From assembly GCA_022702545.1 (NCBI GenBank), contig JAHRBC010000002.1, positions 3,720,001-3,784,000 on the forward strand: DNA of 64,000 bases, given 5' to 3'. This document shows, piece after piece, positions 1 to 11,742 of the stretch; within the stretch, counting starts at the first letter, position 1; the number at the start of each line of letters is the position of its first letter. The position numbers were made by a program, and so were the translations under genes. Under the pieces are notes generated by a model. The model saw only the letters and a program-made list of their open reading frames with translations, searched no databases and had not been told where the DNA came from. This DNA is from Phycomyces nitens (Eukaryota > Mucoromycota > Mucoromycetes > Mucorales > Phycomycetaceae).

Positions 1-1202
1 CCCAGGGCAGAAATGAAAGCCTTGTGATAATCATCAATATTGATTTAGTCTGTCGTACATCACAAACGAAGCAGTTTAGAGCACAAATGAATAGTCTTAC
101 CTGATAACTGTTCTCTGATGGGAAAAAGATGGGAATACAATATGCTTCAGGTGAAAGGTGTTCCAAATGACGTGGGTCAAAGTACTTTGGTTTCACACGC
201 GATCGGTTATTGTATCCACCTCCACCTCCACCACCATATCCACCACCACCACCATATCCACCACCACCACCACCACCACCGCCACCGCCACCGCCATTAT
301 ATCTGCCTCCATTATTGTTGTATCCACCTCGTCCTCCATTGTTATTGTACCCTCCTCTCTTGCCATTGGCCAACTGTGGGCGCTTGCGACGAACAGTCTG
401 GAATTCACCATTGATTTCGCGTGATTTTGGCTGTTCTGGGTCCTCATCTGAATACTCTTCATACTCCTCCTCATTGTCAGATACATTGTACTCTTCGGCA
501 AGCTGCATCAATCGAGCATGTTCAGCCAACTCAGGCGCGTCTTCGTCATCAGAATTCTCCTGTGTATCAGCGCGTGCAGGTGGCAGACGAGAACGGAAAT
601 AGGAAGCGGCCTCTCCACCGCCATGATAAGAACTGCGCTCTCCTTCACCAGAGGTTGGGGTTGGAGAAGATGGTTGCTCTGTGCTCGAGATTGTTTGGTA
701 GCTCGAGAAACGAGTGGTTGTGGTACGAATGTCCCGGTCTTCCGAGTACTCCGAAATCTTGGCATGGTGATTAGCCACCTCTACCCAAGAAACATGACGC
801 TCGTCTTTATGAGAGTCTTGTACGTCTTCCTTTTTTGCAAGGAAGTTCTTGACACCAAGGGTGCTTCCAATGAAACACGACATGTAGGTCTTTAACAGCG
901 AGACAACCTGTTTGTCTGATTCTGTTTCCAAGGCCGCATCTGCGGTAGAGAACATCTTGTTCATAATAGACACAGCCTCATCAGCCCTTCCACTCTGGCG
1001 ACCGAGCAAGTAGCTTAGGTGAGAGGAAAACTTTTCGAGAATATCATCATCTGAAATGACCGTGTTTACGGAAGCCATGGACTGTCAAGTATGGTTAGCT
1101 GATTGTAAACCAAATACTAGTAAATTAAATACGCCGATTTACCTCTTCCAAGAGCATGGACACGTTCTTGGGAGCATCAATGTCCCAGGGGAGTTCACTC
1201 AT
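1..1202 (-). CDS. Glycine-rich, acidic uncharacterised protein (C-terminus beyond window)
   Basis: I do not recognise this family. Three exons can be placed: 1202-1143 (begins MSELPWDIDAPKNVSM), 1081-101, and 20-1 running off the window. Both introns are phase 0 with GTAAAT/CAG and GTAAGA/AAG ends. About 353 residues are visible. In order: a probably helical N-terminal part (residues ~20-115), a Ser/Thr/Pro-rich linker, an acidic stretch with several EEE/DE runs (~205-235), a basic patch (VRRKRPQ), then repeats of GGY and NNGG with a long glycine run (~265-310), then KPKYFDPRHLEHL. The glycine-rich tail resembles RNA-binding or phase-separating tails, but no RRM or other RNA-binding domain is visible. 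An upstream in-frame Met at 1331 is unlikely because the extra 43 residues are low-quality hydrophobic sequence. Confidence 0.72.
219..297. repeat. (CCACCA/CCACCT)n trinucleotide tract coding for poly-Gly
   Basis: Imperfect CCN trinucleotide repeat. On the minus strand it encodes the GGGG/GGY run of the glycine-rich gene; on the plus strand it produces spurious proline-, threonine- or histidine-rich frames. It is likely to vary in length between strains. Confidence 0.8.
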
Positions 1203-3085
1203 CTTTGGTAGAAATTTGCTAGAGAGGAAAAGGACAAAGGGTGGGGAAAAGGCACAAAAAGGATAAAAGGGATTTAGTTTGTGCTTGGAGACCAAAAAAA
1301 GAGCGCTGCAAAATATAAAGGGAGAAACCAACCAAGTTTCAAGAGTCTAAATGTCAGCAAGTGTTACAAGGGAGGGAGAGAGATAAATAACGCGACCTCA
1401 GTTACACTAATGCTAGAAGCATAATAATAATAATAGTAATAGTTTTGATTCCATACCCAAGACTGTTGTTTTATGTCAAAAACTGACCGTCAACATTATG
1501 TATTGTTAATGATCTTCTTGGTGCGCTTCAATACGCCTAGTCTCTTGAATAATAAAAAAAGGAAGTACTCACTAGAATGGCTCAAGACCATCCCAGCCTA
1601 AAACACCAGATCGCCAAGAAAAGTCGCCTTTCTAATATGACAGTGCCACAGACCCTCTTGTAACCAGCCATTTGCCGAACTTGACAAGGCAAATAGGCTG
1701 CTGTTGATCGTCACCAAAGACGGTAAGGTCATTGACTAGAGTATCTGCAAAGTTAACTTGCTGGACCACAAGATATTCTTGACAGTACATAAATAATAGC
1801 CCAAATAATACTCATCAACTAGCAAATGTGGGGCAAACTCATCTGTCTTACCAGCTTTTGCCACAGCCACTTTTTTCACGGACATTACACCAATTTTGCA
1901 AACTGTTTTAAAAGTCCTCATATTGACCTTGACTCCAACCATTTACGTGCCAGCAAAGATGGCTCTAGCCGAAAAGTCCTCTGCCTCCGTCTTGTATCTT
2001 GTATTTTATAACTTGTTTTCATACTCGGGCGAATATTCGTTTTTTGATAGTCTTGGCAATATGACTAGCATCTCGGGTTTATAAGCCATGGATATTTATT
2101 TATGGCAATAAAGTGTTTACGATTCCAGTCATTCCAAAATACAGCGGGAACCCAGAATATACCCATCTTGATATGTCTAGTGGTATCTGGCTCCAACAAT
2201 TCTTGTATGTAATGGCAAAGGTAGATTATCATTCAAGATATTTAATAGCAGAGTTCTTGGATATAATAGTCTTTTTGGCCATCCTAATGCCTTTACAACA
2301 CATCAAACGATCCAAGTTGCTTTAAACAAGCTTGAAATATACTTGTAAATAATGCAACATTTCTACAATATTTTTAATAACTAATAATTATAAAGTCGGT
2401 ATATTGATGAGCTTGGATGATATGACAATGATAACATTTGGTCAATCACACTAAAGAGATATACCTTTGTCCTGAGCAAGGAGGACTATGACCAGACTAG
2501 CTGAATTGTGAATACTATCCATAATACTTTGCAAGAAACACCACTGTGGTCTAACTTGCCAAGAGGCAGCAATAAAAGACGAATTTTTTTTTCAAGACAT
2601 GTTTCTAATGCTATCAAAATATCTAGAAAGAGCATGTTGAATCATATCTATACAACATTCATTAAAGTAATCAATAAATCAATGGTCTTGGATACTTGCA
2701 ATAGCCTGATTTTCTTTATATTGTGCGTGTGTAATCATACAAATCTTACGGACTGTTCCATGCCAATCATGATCTATTCAAGGATTGGCTTGTGATATAC
2801 TTTCAATAAATGGTTTTCTTGCACTGTTTGATGGCAAGCCTAATACACTAGACAATTGAATACAATTCATAAACCAATCTTTTCTGCATTCTCTTGTTCT
2901 CTAATCATTTTGTAAAAAATATATACATATAAATATATATAAAAATAAAAAGGTACCAAGAGTACTCTGGGCCAATCAGCGGTGCCTGATGACATGGCCA
3001 ACATTTCCGGATTTGCGTTGGCTGTACGAATTCCTTTTCCAAAAGAAAACGTCAATTCTGCAAGTCCTACTTTATCTCCCTGACC
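1203..3085. other. Intergenic, with a possible gene remnant at 1572-2000
   Basis: AT-rich DNA between two divergently oriented genes (glycine-rich protein on -, SAPS on +). Apart from the minus-strand remnant listed separately, I see only short frames. It must contain both promoters; no convincing core motif was identified. Confidence 0.5.
1572..2000 (-). pseudogene. Possible decayed gene fragment, family unknown
   Basis: Minus-strand stretches look protein-like but are broken. Reading from 2000 down, ...EDFSARAIFAGT is followed by an in-frame TAA, then by MVGVKVNMRTFKTVCK (start 1942). A second frame then carries QQVNFADTLVNDLTVFG and FGKWLVTRGSVALSY, a TAG, and KGDFSWRSGVLGWDGLEPF ending at 1572. 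Two stops and a frame change with no convincing splice sites suggest a dead gene. I do not recognise the parent family. It could also be a poorly resolved multi-exon gene. Confidence 0.3.
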
Positions 3086-6000
3086 ATGTTTTGGCGCTTT
3101 GGCTTTCACAATCCATCTGTAATAGACACCTTGCTTGATCGCGGGGACGTTAAGCTTGATGAAGTTCTGGAAGAAGAAGACCTCTTGCAGGAAGCCAAGT
3201 CTCACAACCAGAAACTAGTCGACTTGTATCCTTTTATATATATATATATATTCAGTGCACCTTGAGGCATGAGGAATCTCATTTGAATTACTAGACAATC
3301 AGTCCTGATGTCTAATTAGCATCCTACCCAAAGACATCCTTGACCTTTTTATCGCCTTGTTTTTTTTTAGCCTTGTGAAGCCAGAGAACCTATGTTTGCT
3401 TATACACTATATCACTGCTCCTGACCTAGACGCCAATAAGCGTCTAAAGTAAGACACCTTTTTTATCTTTGGACACACCATATATGCATCTTGGCTCTAT
3501 ACATGATAGTATTTACTAACATGTGTGTGTGTGCCAGGTACCCGTTTCTTGCCAGTGAAATCATGGCCTGTGAGATTCCACAAATTCTAGATGCCGTTGT
3601 ATTGGAGCACAGGCCGCTTCTGGAATCCCTCTGGGCATACCTCGATCGACCTGCAGCCCCCAGACGTCGATTTGGCTCCTCGACTGAAGACGATACAGGA
3701 CTGGACTCTTTGCAGGCATCTTATTTCTGTAAAGTCATTAGTATTCTGATGTCCAAGCAAACCGCAGAGGTAATTACACATTCCGGAACCCGGCTGGCCC
3801 AACAAATGCTTTTTCACATGATAAAAATAAAATACAAGTGTCAGCATAAAGCCATGTCAAGAAGGAAGGAATCAAGATAGAGACTATAGGATGAGAAATC
3901 AAAAAGTGTATATAGATGTAATGGTGGAATTTGGATAAGCAGTTTTAAATAGAGAAATCAAAGACATCTTGTGTGTTGGAGTGTGTGGATCAGACATGGA
4001 GCATTATGTGGATAAGATGGGTTAACAGCTTGTTTGCTTGTAGATGCTCAAGTTTATTACCGCAAAACCAGACAACCTCAAGAAGCTCTTGGCCCACATA
4101 CAGACCTCTGCAATCATGGATCTTCTTTTGACGCTGATACGCATGGAGGAGCTAGAGGAAGGCAAGGGAATCATCCAGGTAGAGTTAAACTGACCACTCT
4201 GATACGAAGCTAATGGGAACGATTTAGTGGATAAGTGACCATGGACTACTTGAGGATCTGATCGACAGGCTGGATCCATACCTAGATGATGATGTAGGTC
4301 AACACAATATGAATCTTTGGCTTGGCTATCTAATGACTTCTTTTTTTTTGGGACTCTAGGAACACTCTGTCGCACAACAATGTATATGTGAGATCATCCG
4401 CATGTCCCAGACAAGCGTACTCGAATCCCCAAGTGTAGGATCCAATGACCTTATAGTCAAGTTAAAGAGGTAGGTACCCTCGCCCACACAAATCTCGGTC
4501 CAAGAAACCATACTCATCTTTTGCTTTCTGCCCTGCTTCTCCTCAAGTCAGCCCGTGATGAAGAAGTTGACAAGGTTCATGTTGGATACCAAAGCACCAA
4601 ACTCGACATCTACCCTTATCAACGGTGTCACTATAATTATTGATCTTATTCGACACAACAACAAGTAAGACACTCTAATAACCAACCCAGGCCTGACATT
4701 CTGTCTAGTGATATCGAAAACGATCCAGCGTTGAATGGAAACTATGGTCAGGTCAGCCAGATTATGCGCGATGCCCCTGTATCATTAGCAGACATGCTAG
4801 AGGTCTTGGCAGATCATGTTGGTAATTTCAACAAACTTCTCCTGAACCCAAAATCAATCGTGAGTGCCTTTCTATTATTATTATTATTATTGATGATAAT
4901 GATAATGGCTATCTCGTAACAAATGGTTTGATTATAGAAAGAGGCCATTGCGGTGCCAGGTAGACAGGAATCACTTGGATTTGAGCGACTTCGGATATGC
5001 GAGCTATTTGCGGAACTTCTTCATTGTTCAAACATGTCCAATCTCAACTCTACAACTCCAGACGAACCCTGGACACCGGAATCACCCAACCCTAAAGACT
5101 CCAAACCAGACGAAACCAAAAAGGATAAAGTGTTACCAATGGGAGACTACCTTAAGCAAAAGTTTGTTCAGCACAAAGTGATGCCGACCTGTGTTGTAAG
5201 CTATTAGATATCCTAGGTCCAATATTGGCTGACAGTTCTTGCAATGTGTGGTTAGAATCTGTTTTTTGCCTTTCCATGGAACAATGTCTTGCATTATGTA
5301 GTCTATGATATGCTACATCAAGTATTCAACGGGCGCGTTGACAAGGGTTTGAACCGTAACTTGATTATTTCTGTGCTCAAGGATGGGCAGTTGACAGACT
5401 GGATCATCAAGGCACAGAAATTGAATGATATCGAAAGGTAGGATTTAATCTCTAGTTTTTATGTTTAATAAAGAAAGAATGCAAGGTATCAATAAGTACA
5501 CAATCTGCTAGTGAGAAACGCAAGGGTACTCGGCTGGGATACATGGGCCATTTGACATTTATCTCAGACGAGATTGTAAAAGTATTCGAAGGCTACCCAG
5601 AATCCATTCTTAATACAGTAAAATCCGACATTGATCTTGACAGCTGGAATAAGTATTGCAATACTCAACTCAGGGAAACAAAGGAAAGGGACAGGCTGCC
5701 ACTGGGAGGAGCCCGTCCGAATGATGATCCTGACCATATTAGTGACGATGATGAGGAAGAGGATGGAAGAGGCGTGCCGAGTCAAGTAAGTCCAGACTGG
5801 GTATAGAATAATAATAATAAAAGACTCACAAAAAGCAATAGTTTTCACGATACCTTGTACAGCATGGTGGTCAAGAAAAGACGACTGAGGAATATGATGA
5901 AGTAGGGTCTGATCGCTGGAACAGGTAATTTATAAATACCTATTAGATTAGAGCGGTATTGACTGACTGTAATGTAAATTCTGATATTAAAGAGATACCA

Positions 6001-6530
6001 ATGATGATAAAGAGGAAGAGGAAGAAGAGGTATGTGGCTATAGTGCAAAATCCAACATGGGCTGACAAACAATGTAGCCAGAATCAAATAAAATAATCAC
6101 AGACTGGACTAGAGGTTTCCAGCAATTTCCTCACACCAACACACTTCATCGTACACAGAGCCATCACCCAGAAGATAGTTATGAGGATGATGTTGACGAC
6201 GATGAATATGATCATTTGGCAGACACTACTGAACGTCAGCGACGTGCAAACATTAGACGAGGCATCTCTGTCTTGGCAACTGCAGAGGTGAAGAAGCAGC
6301 AGCAGCAGCAGCAGAAAAAGGATGAAGAATTTGGGGATTTCATGAGTGCTAGTAGTGAAAATGAGCTCCACAAGACAGTATCAGGCCTCAAGGATATTGA
6401 TCTGACCGAAGTGTCTCAGCCTACTTGGAATGATCAAAACTATGTACGGGCCGTGAAGACAAAGGAAGAGGAGCGTGGAAAGGTGAAGGATTTCTGCCTT
6501 GAAGATGAAGAACAAGAGGGTGAAATCTAA
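3086..6530 (+). CDS. SIT4-associated protein (SAPS family)
   Basis: SAPS proteins bind the PP6-type phosphatase Sit4 and help direct it in nutrient signalling and cell-cycle start. The start MFWRFGFHNPSVIDTLL followed by DEVLEEEDLLQEAK matches the family's N-terminus. About a dozen short exons follow. Splicing TT|GTATCC (about 3229) to the poly-T acceptor at about 3371 gives KLVDFLVKPENLCLL, as expected. Downstream helical blocks include YPFLASEIMACEIPQI, MLKFITAKPDNLKKLL, NLFFAFPWNNVLHYVVYDM and LGYMGHLTFISDEIVK, the usual SAPS core. The C-terminal third is acidic and low-complexity (DDDEEEDG, a poly-Gln run near 6296-6316) and ends DEEQEGEI. Total about 790 residues, normal for the family. 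Individual internal exon edges are approximate. Confidence 0.9.
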
Positions 6531-6811
6531 GCAGCTGTAAAAAAAAAATTATAATAATAATGAAAGCCTCCATTTCTTCTCTTCCCTTACAAGTCCATCT
6601 TGACTTGTGATTTTGCTATTCACTGTAAATCAAAGCAAGAAACTATATCTTATCTCTTTGATTACTTTTTTATAAATATATATAATAAAAACATAATGTT
6701 GATAATTGGCGCAGTAAGACTCTTTCTCTATTGACATTTTGTTTATTTTTAGGGTATAGCAACGACAGTAATATTTATATATTTTATTTTTGAGTCTATA
6801 TGGTTTATTGG

Positions 6812-8829
6812 CTAATTAGGGCTGGGAAGAAAGGTCCAAAGGGTACCCAGACTGGCCATGACTATAGAAACAGCTAATAATGTATTGTTGATGGCCGAAC
6901 TTGTCTTTGTCATTGAATGGCCAAAAAGACGCTTGTAGCACACCAACGGGAAGATTGCAGAGATACTGAAGCTGAAAAGAGACCCAAGTAAAGACTAGGT
7001 AATAATAGAATCAATAAACATGAAGCCACAAAGATATCCAAAACAGACACGATTTCCCTTTTCACCCGCTCAGCTTCCTTTTTCCTCTCTTTTTGGCTTA
7101 TTTGGACCTTACCATAACACGATCAAATCCTGGAAATACAGTGGCAGTATAGATCACTAGGGCACTGATACAAATGCGGCTAGATGCTACTAGAAAAGTT
7201 TCTCGCCAGGCATGGTATTTACACCAGTTCTCTATACTTGGGTGGTTTATCAACCATAGTTCCCAAGTCAAAGTAACTGGGTTCATCATCAGACCATACT
7301 TGGCAACGGGCGTCATAACAACCAGCCAGATTGCTGCCCTATTGAGGATCTTGTTGTAGCCTGGTGTAAGGGCCAGATTTTGGGTGATCTAAAAAGAGGT
7401 TAATATATTGTGTTTGCTGAGCAAAAAGATGTATACCTCTTGCATGGTATCCAGACCAAACATCGCATACCCAGCCATGGCAAGGACAGCATAGACCAAA
7501 AGGGCAACAATGTAGGTAAGGTTGACCATTTGATCATAGTCCTTTTTTTCCTTCATGTCATGATGAATAGCTGGGAATACAGCATGGCCAGCAAACCCAG
7601 CCATCATGATACCGAATGCAAGAGGGACATTGTATACTTGCGAGGGAAATAGCTCTGTAGGCTAAAGAGGTAGGTATTAGGAATGTTGTAATGGAATTGG
7701 AGATTGGTAGTGGTTGTGGTTATGTTTATGATTATGGTTATGGTTATGGTTATGGTTATGGTTACCATTGGATCCAAGAGACTTCCAGGCTGAGCTTCTT
7801 TTGTTAGGCCATCGTAAACAACGATAAGTACCAGAGATACACAGCTTATGATACCAATTAGACTTGTGTAAGCCAGTTTTCGAATAGGCAAGAACATCAT
7901 GGGGGTCAGGATGGTAAAGGATATGATCCGTGTGGTGATAAGCTCCATATTGGGCCATAGAGATTGAATGCCATCACCTAGTAATACAATCATTGCCACA
8001 CTACAAAAGGGTTAAAGACTGAATTCTACAAAGAGTACATACCAAGCAGTAAGGAGTTCGGTGATGAATATGGTGCTCACAAAACGTCTTCCCTTGTCTC
8101 CAAATGCAGCTGCACCCATGTCTCCATAGGTGGCCGACCCTGGATTGGCCTCCAGACATTGGCCGAGGAGTTTGGCGGTGTAGTTTGTGAGAAATGAACA
8201 AAAGAAGAAGATGATGGTTCCCCAGAACCAACCGGCATAGCGAAATGAGAGCGGGAGTGCAAGCATTCCGATGCCGATCAGGACATTGACAGAGTTAAAG
8301 ACAGATTGGAGGAAGTTGGATTGTGGTACATGACTTGCGGAGTGGCCTGTTGGGTTGAGTTGCTCTGACAGGATAGAAGCAACGGTTGTGTGTCGAGAGA
8401 GTGCCGGGAAGAGATGGTATCCGGTGGTTGTCTGGCCAGACAGGGTCCGACTCAGATTGCCCGCCTCCAAGAGATGAGATCTAGAAGAGGGATAAGTAAG
8501 TATAAAAGCAGTTGGCAAACTTGCCCTTGTTTTGAGACATCATAGTCTTCCTCCAGGTCACAGTGGTCCATATCATTACTATTGTGGCTGGGGTGCAAGG
8601 TCAGATTCTCGGCCACATAGAGGACAGAGGCTCGAGAATAAGAGCCAACAAACGATCCAATTGAATCTCTAAAGGAAGATGGCTGAGAAATGTTGCAGGT
8701 ATGGAAGCTGTCTTCGATGCTGTCCTGGAGGTCAAGGGCAGCCGTATGGTCTGCACCATAGTTTGGCGGTCTGCGGGAAGGGTGAGTGTTGAGAGGAACA
8801 CGAATGTCCTTTGGAAGTGAAGGATCCAT
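6812..8829 (-). CDS. AAAP-family amino acid transporter (Avt-like)
   Basis: Probable vacuolar or plasma-membrane amino-acid/H+ transporter of the amino acid/auxin permease family. It begins MDPSLPKDIRVPLN at 8829 and ends FLPSPN at 6812. The long hydrophilic N-terminus (~150 residues, Ser- and acid-rich) is typical of fungal Avt1-type members. The membrane core starts SVFNSVNVLIGIGMLALPL, a family hallmark, followed by about ten further hydrophobic segments, including FGIMMAGFAGHAVFPAIHHDM (equivalent to the conserved GHxVFP region) and ISAIFPLVCYKRLFG near the end. Roughly six introns; one holds a (TGGTTA)n repeat. It is divergent from the bZIP gene across a 1.3-kb gap. Substrate and direction of transport cannot be told from sequence. 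Confidence 0.88.
7716..7764. repeat. (TGGTTA)n tandem hexamer inside an intron
   Basis: Imperfect then near-perfect TGGTTA units (the best run is 7734-7764), located in an intron of the amino-acid transporter. It resembles a telomere-type unit only superficially: it has no run of three Gs. Confidence 0.8.
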
Positions 8830-9195
8830 GAAGAGAAGGATTTGCGGCTATTGTCCTAGAAAATAAATATTTGAATTTATACAAGTTAAATTTTGTGCTT
8901 GTTGAGATTAAACACCATATTTTAGACCCAAGTTGACAGTCCTTTGGTACTGTCCAACGATGAAGAGGGCGTTGTGCGTCTGTTGTTGTTCTAGGATTCA
9001 AAAGGCAAATATCCCAAAAGAAGTATTTTGGCTTGATGCGACAAGATATATGTCTGTTATTTCTCACGATCATTTTATCGCTATATGGAATTGTTTGAGT
9101 ACAATCTTTTACTGCAAAATTCTATTTTATGGTGTAACGATTTCAATCATACGATTAAACACTTTTTGTGCTTTCTGAGCGTCTCTTGGGTCCAG

Positions 9196-9230
<35 letters not shown>

Positions 9231-10171
9231 AAAAGTGGCCCTCTAGGGATCTTGTATCTATAGACCAGTACCATCTGGCTGGTCCTATTGTTTAAAGTAT
9301 GCTGCATGAACCGTGCTTGCCCCCTCTCCCTCCCCTCCCTTCTTCATTGCACAAACCAACCGCGTACACATTTCTGCTACGTCACAAGAAACAAATGTAG
9401 CTGCTGTGACTGGCGGAACATATGCCAAGCAAACATGTAGAGCACCTGAATCCCACTTTTGATTGGCGGTTGACCTTGAATTCCTCTTGAATGATGTAAT
9501 GTTTTAAATATTAGCCAATCATTTGATCCACATTCACCAAATTTATTTTATAAAATGCCTTTTTTGCCCCTCTTTTTCCATTGTTCACACTTTATATTTT
9601 CTTACTTTGCTAGAATCTGACGGCAATTCAAAAAGAAAAAAGGTGAGATATGCAAAAATAGCGATTTTTAATTATTTTTTTATGAAAATCGCGAAAGTTT
9701 TCTTTCTTTTTCCTTCTTTTTTGCGTATTTTTTCTGGATTGTATCATGTAAGCAACAGATTTACGGCATAGCAGTAGCAGTGGTAATACTTTATTTATAT
9801 ACCAATAATTATAATAAGAATATATTCATTCCCATTTCTTCTATTTCTTCTCTTCTTCTCTTCTTCTTCTTCTTTTATTTTCTAACACCTTTTATACATT
9901 TCAAGACCCAACCTCTTTATATATATTTATATATATATATTTATATATTTATTTATTTATCTAAATATATATATATATATCTGTATCTATCAACAAATAC
10001 AAGTGTGTATATATACATAAATATATATAAATATCAACACAAACACTAACCTCATTGCAATCAACCTCATTACTTTTCTTTTTATTTTTTTAATAGAAAT
10101 AATAAACCTCCACTGCCTAGTTCTGCAAACAAGGTATGGATGGCTATCAAATATAGACACGAAATAATAAC
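8830..10171. other. Divergent intergenic region, transporter (-) / bZIP factor (+)
   Basis: Contains (TA)n at 9198-9227, a CRE-like site at 9378-9384, pyrimidine-rich tracts (9837-9890) and long TATATTTA runs (9915-10040) just upstream of the bZIP start. The pyrimidine-rich stretch is common in fungal promoters. No gene seen. Confidence 0.6.
9378..9384 (+). promoter_or_regulatory. CRE/ATF half-site-like TACGTCA
   Basis: TACGTCA matches the core bound by ATF/CREB-type bZIP proteins (consensus TKACGTCA, family knowledge). It lies about 790 bp upstream of a gene for just such a factor and about 550 bp from the divergent transporter start. A single 7-bp match is weak evidence of function. Confidence 0.3.
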
Positions 10172-11742
10172 ATGCCCCCAGAGCCTCTTTCCTTAGAATA
10201 TCCTATATTCAGACGAATGCCATCTATCATGACTGAAAACAGCTTGACAACAGTAATAGTCCCAAGTGTTCCAAACGTAGCCACCGGCCCGAAGAAGACT
10301 ATTGTTGAGAATATGACCAGCACTGACTCGGTGTGCGTAGTCTCTCAAGGTAAAAATAAGAATAAATCTTTTTCTTTTTTTAAAAATAATAATAAAAAAT
10401 TATTATTATTAATTATTTTTATTTATTAAATATTTATATAAAATTGTAGATTCCAGTCTATCAGAAATCCCAATAAACCCCGCAAAACTAGACCAAGAAC
10501 CAAACCCATTCGAACAGAGCTTCTCTGCCGTAACTGTCAGTCCAGAAACCATCACCCAGCCCGCTCTTGTCGACTCGCTCTTGAACACCAACCTTGGGAC
10601 TGACTCTGGAGCAATCAATTCAAATAATTTTGGACAGCCTCCAATCGACCAGTCTCTCCAGTGGAAATCCATGAACCTCATGTCTCCTCTCCAAGAAACA
10701 TTGGAAACAAGCCTTCAGACCTATGAGTTAACCGAGAATTCGAATTCTTATCTTGCTGCGCCCATATCGACTATTATGCATCCAACCGAACTTATGCAAC
10801 AATCTGGTCCAGTCGACAGATATTCAGGTAAAAATCAATCAAAATAAAATATTAAAACAGTGCCAAGAATACAAGATGGTTTGAACTAATGCAATAATAA
10901 TCTATACACATGTTTAGATGCATCCACCCTGAACTATGCAAACCCCTATACCGACAACCCTAATACCTACACAGATGATCAGTCTAAACAACGCTCAGGA
11001 TCAACAAGCACCATGGCCAGCACTGACTCTGGATTCTCTGGTCATAATAATCAACAAAAGAGAAACCGCAATGGATCCAGAAGAGACAGTTCTCAAAGAG
11101 ACCTCGAGGACGACGACGAAAAGGCCATGAAGCGCCAAAAGAACACTGAAAACGTTTCTGAAGAAGAAGACAAGCGACGCAATTTCCTCGAGAGAAACAG
11201 AATTGGTAAAGATTCGATCATTAAAATAAATATATTAGAATTACTAATTACATTTCATAGCTGCCCTCAAGTGTAGACAACGAAAGAAGCAATGGCTCAA
11301 AGATCTCAAGGAAAAGGTCGAATGCCTGTCCAACGATAATGATCAGCTACAGGTCGAAGCTAGTTTATTAAAGGAACAAGTCATCAACCTCAGGACCATC
11401 TTGTTGGCCCACAAGAACTGCCCGGTAGCATTGGCCAACGGGTTCAACATTGACCAGATCGTTAACCCCATGAACGCAGTTCCTCCGATGAACATGCAGT
11501 CCGCACAGACGTCTGTAAGATCAAACATGCGAGCACCCCAGCAATCTATCTACAATAATCCTCATCCAAATGGACCTCTTGGACACCCTCACATGGTCGG
11601 AAACCCTTCAAATGTACGTATGCACCATCACCCATCAAGCATGAGCATGGGTATTGGGCACATGGATTCGAATACATCTCACCATCATCACCAGCAACAT
11701 TCCCACCAGGACATGGGATCTTTGGGAATGGGACGATATTAA
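10172..11742 (+). CDS. ATF/CREB-type bZIP transcription factor (Atf1/Sko1-like)
   Basis: Nuclear bZIP factor of the group regulated by stress-activated MAP kinases. It starts MPPEPLSLEYPIFRRM at 10172 after an in-frame stop and ends MGSLGMGRY. The segment PINPAKLDQEPNPFEQSFS resembles the N-terminal stress/recombination domain of Atf1/Aft1 proteins (NPFExSF core). The DNA-binding region spans RRNFLERNRI, an intron, then AALKCRQRKKQWLKDLK, with the invariant N-x7-R spacing, followed by a leucine zipper (VECLSNDNDQLQVEASLLKE). The C-terminus is rich in His, Met, Gln and Asn. Several S/T-P-type sites lie upstream of the bZIP, consistent with MAPK control (inference). At least three introns; about 400 residues. 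Confidence 0.92.

Noticed and set aside
210..602. Plus-strand proline/tyrosine-rich frame opposite the glycine-rich gene
   Set aside because: It is the antisense reading of the CCN repeat and of exon 2; the minus-strand model has consistent introns and composition.
7716..7764. TGGTTA hexamer array as an internal telomeric repeat
   Set aside because: The unit lacks the G-run of fungal telomeres and sits in an intron; simple microsatellite.
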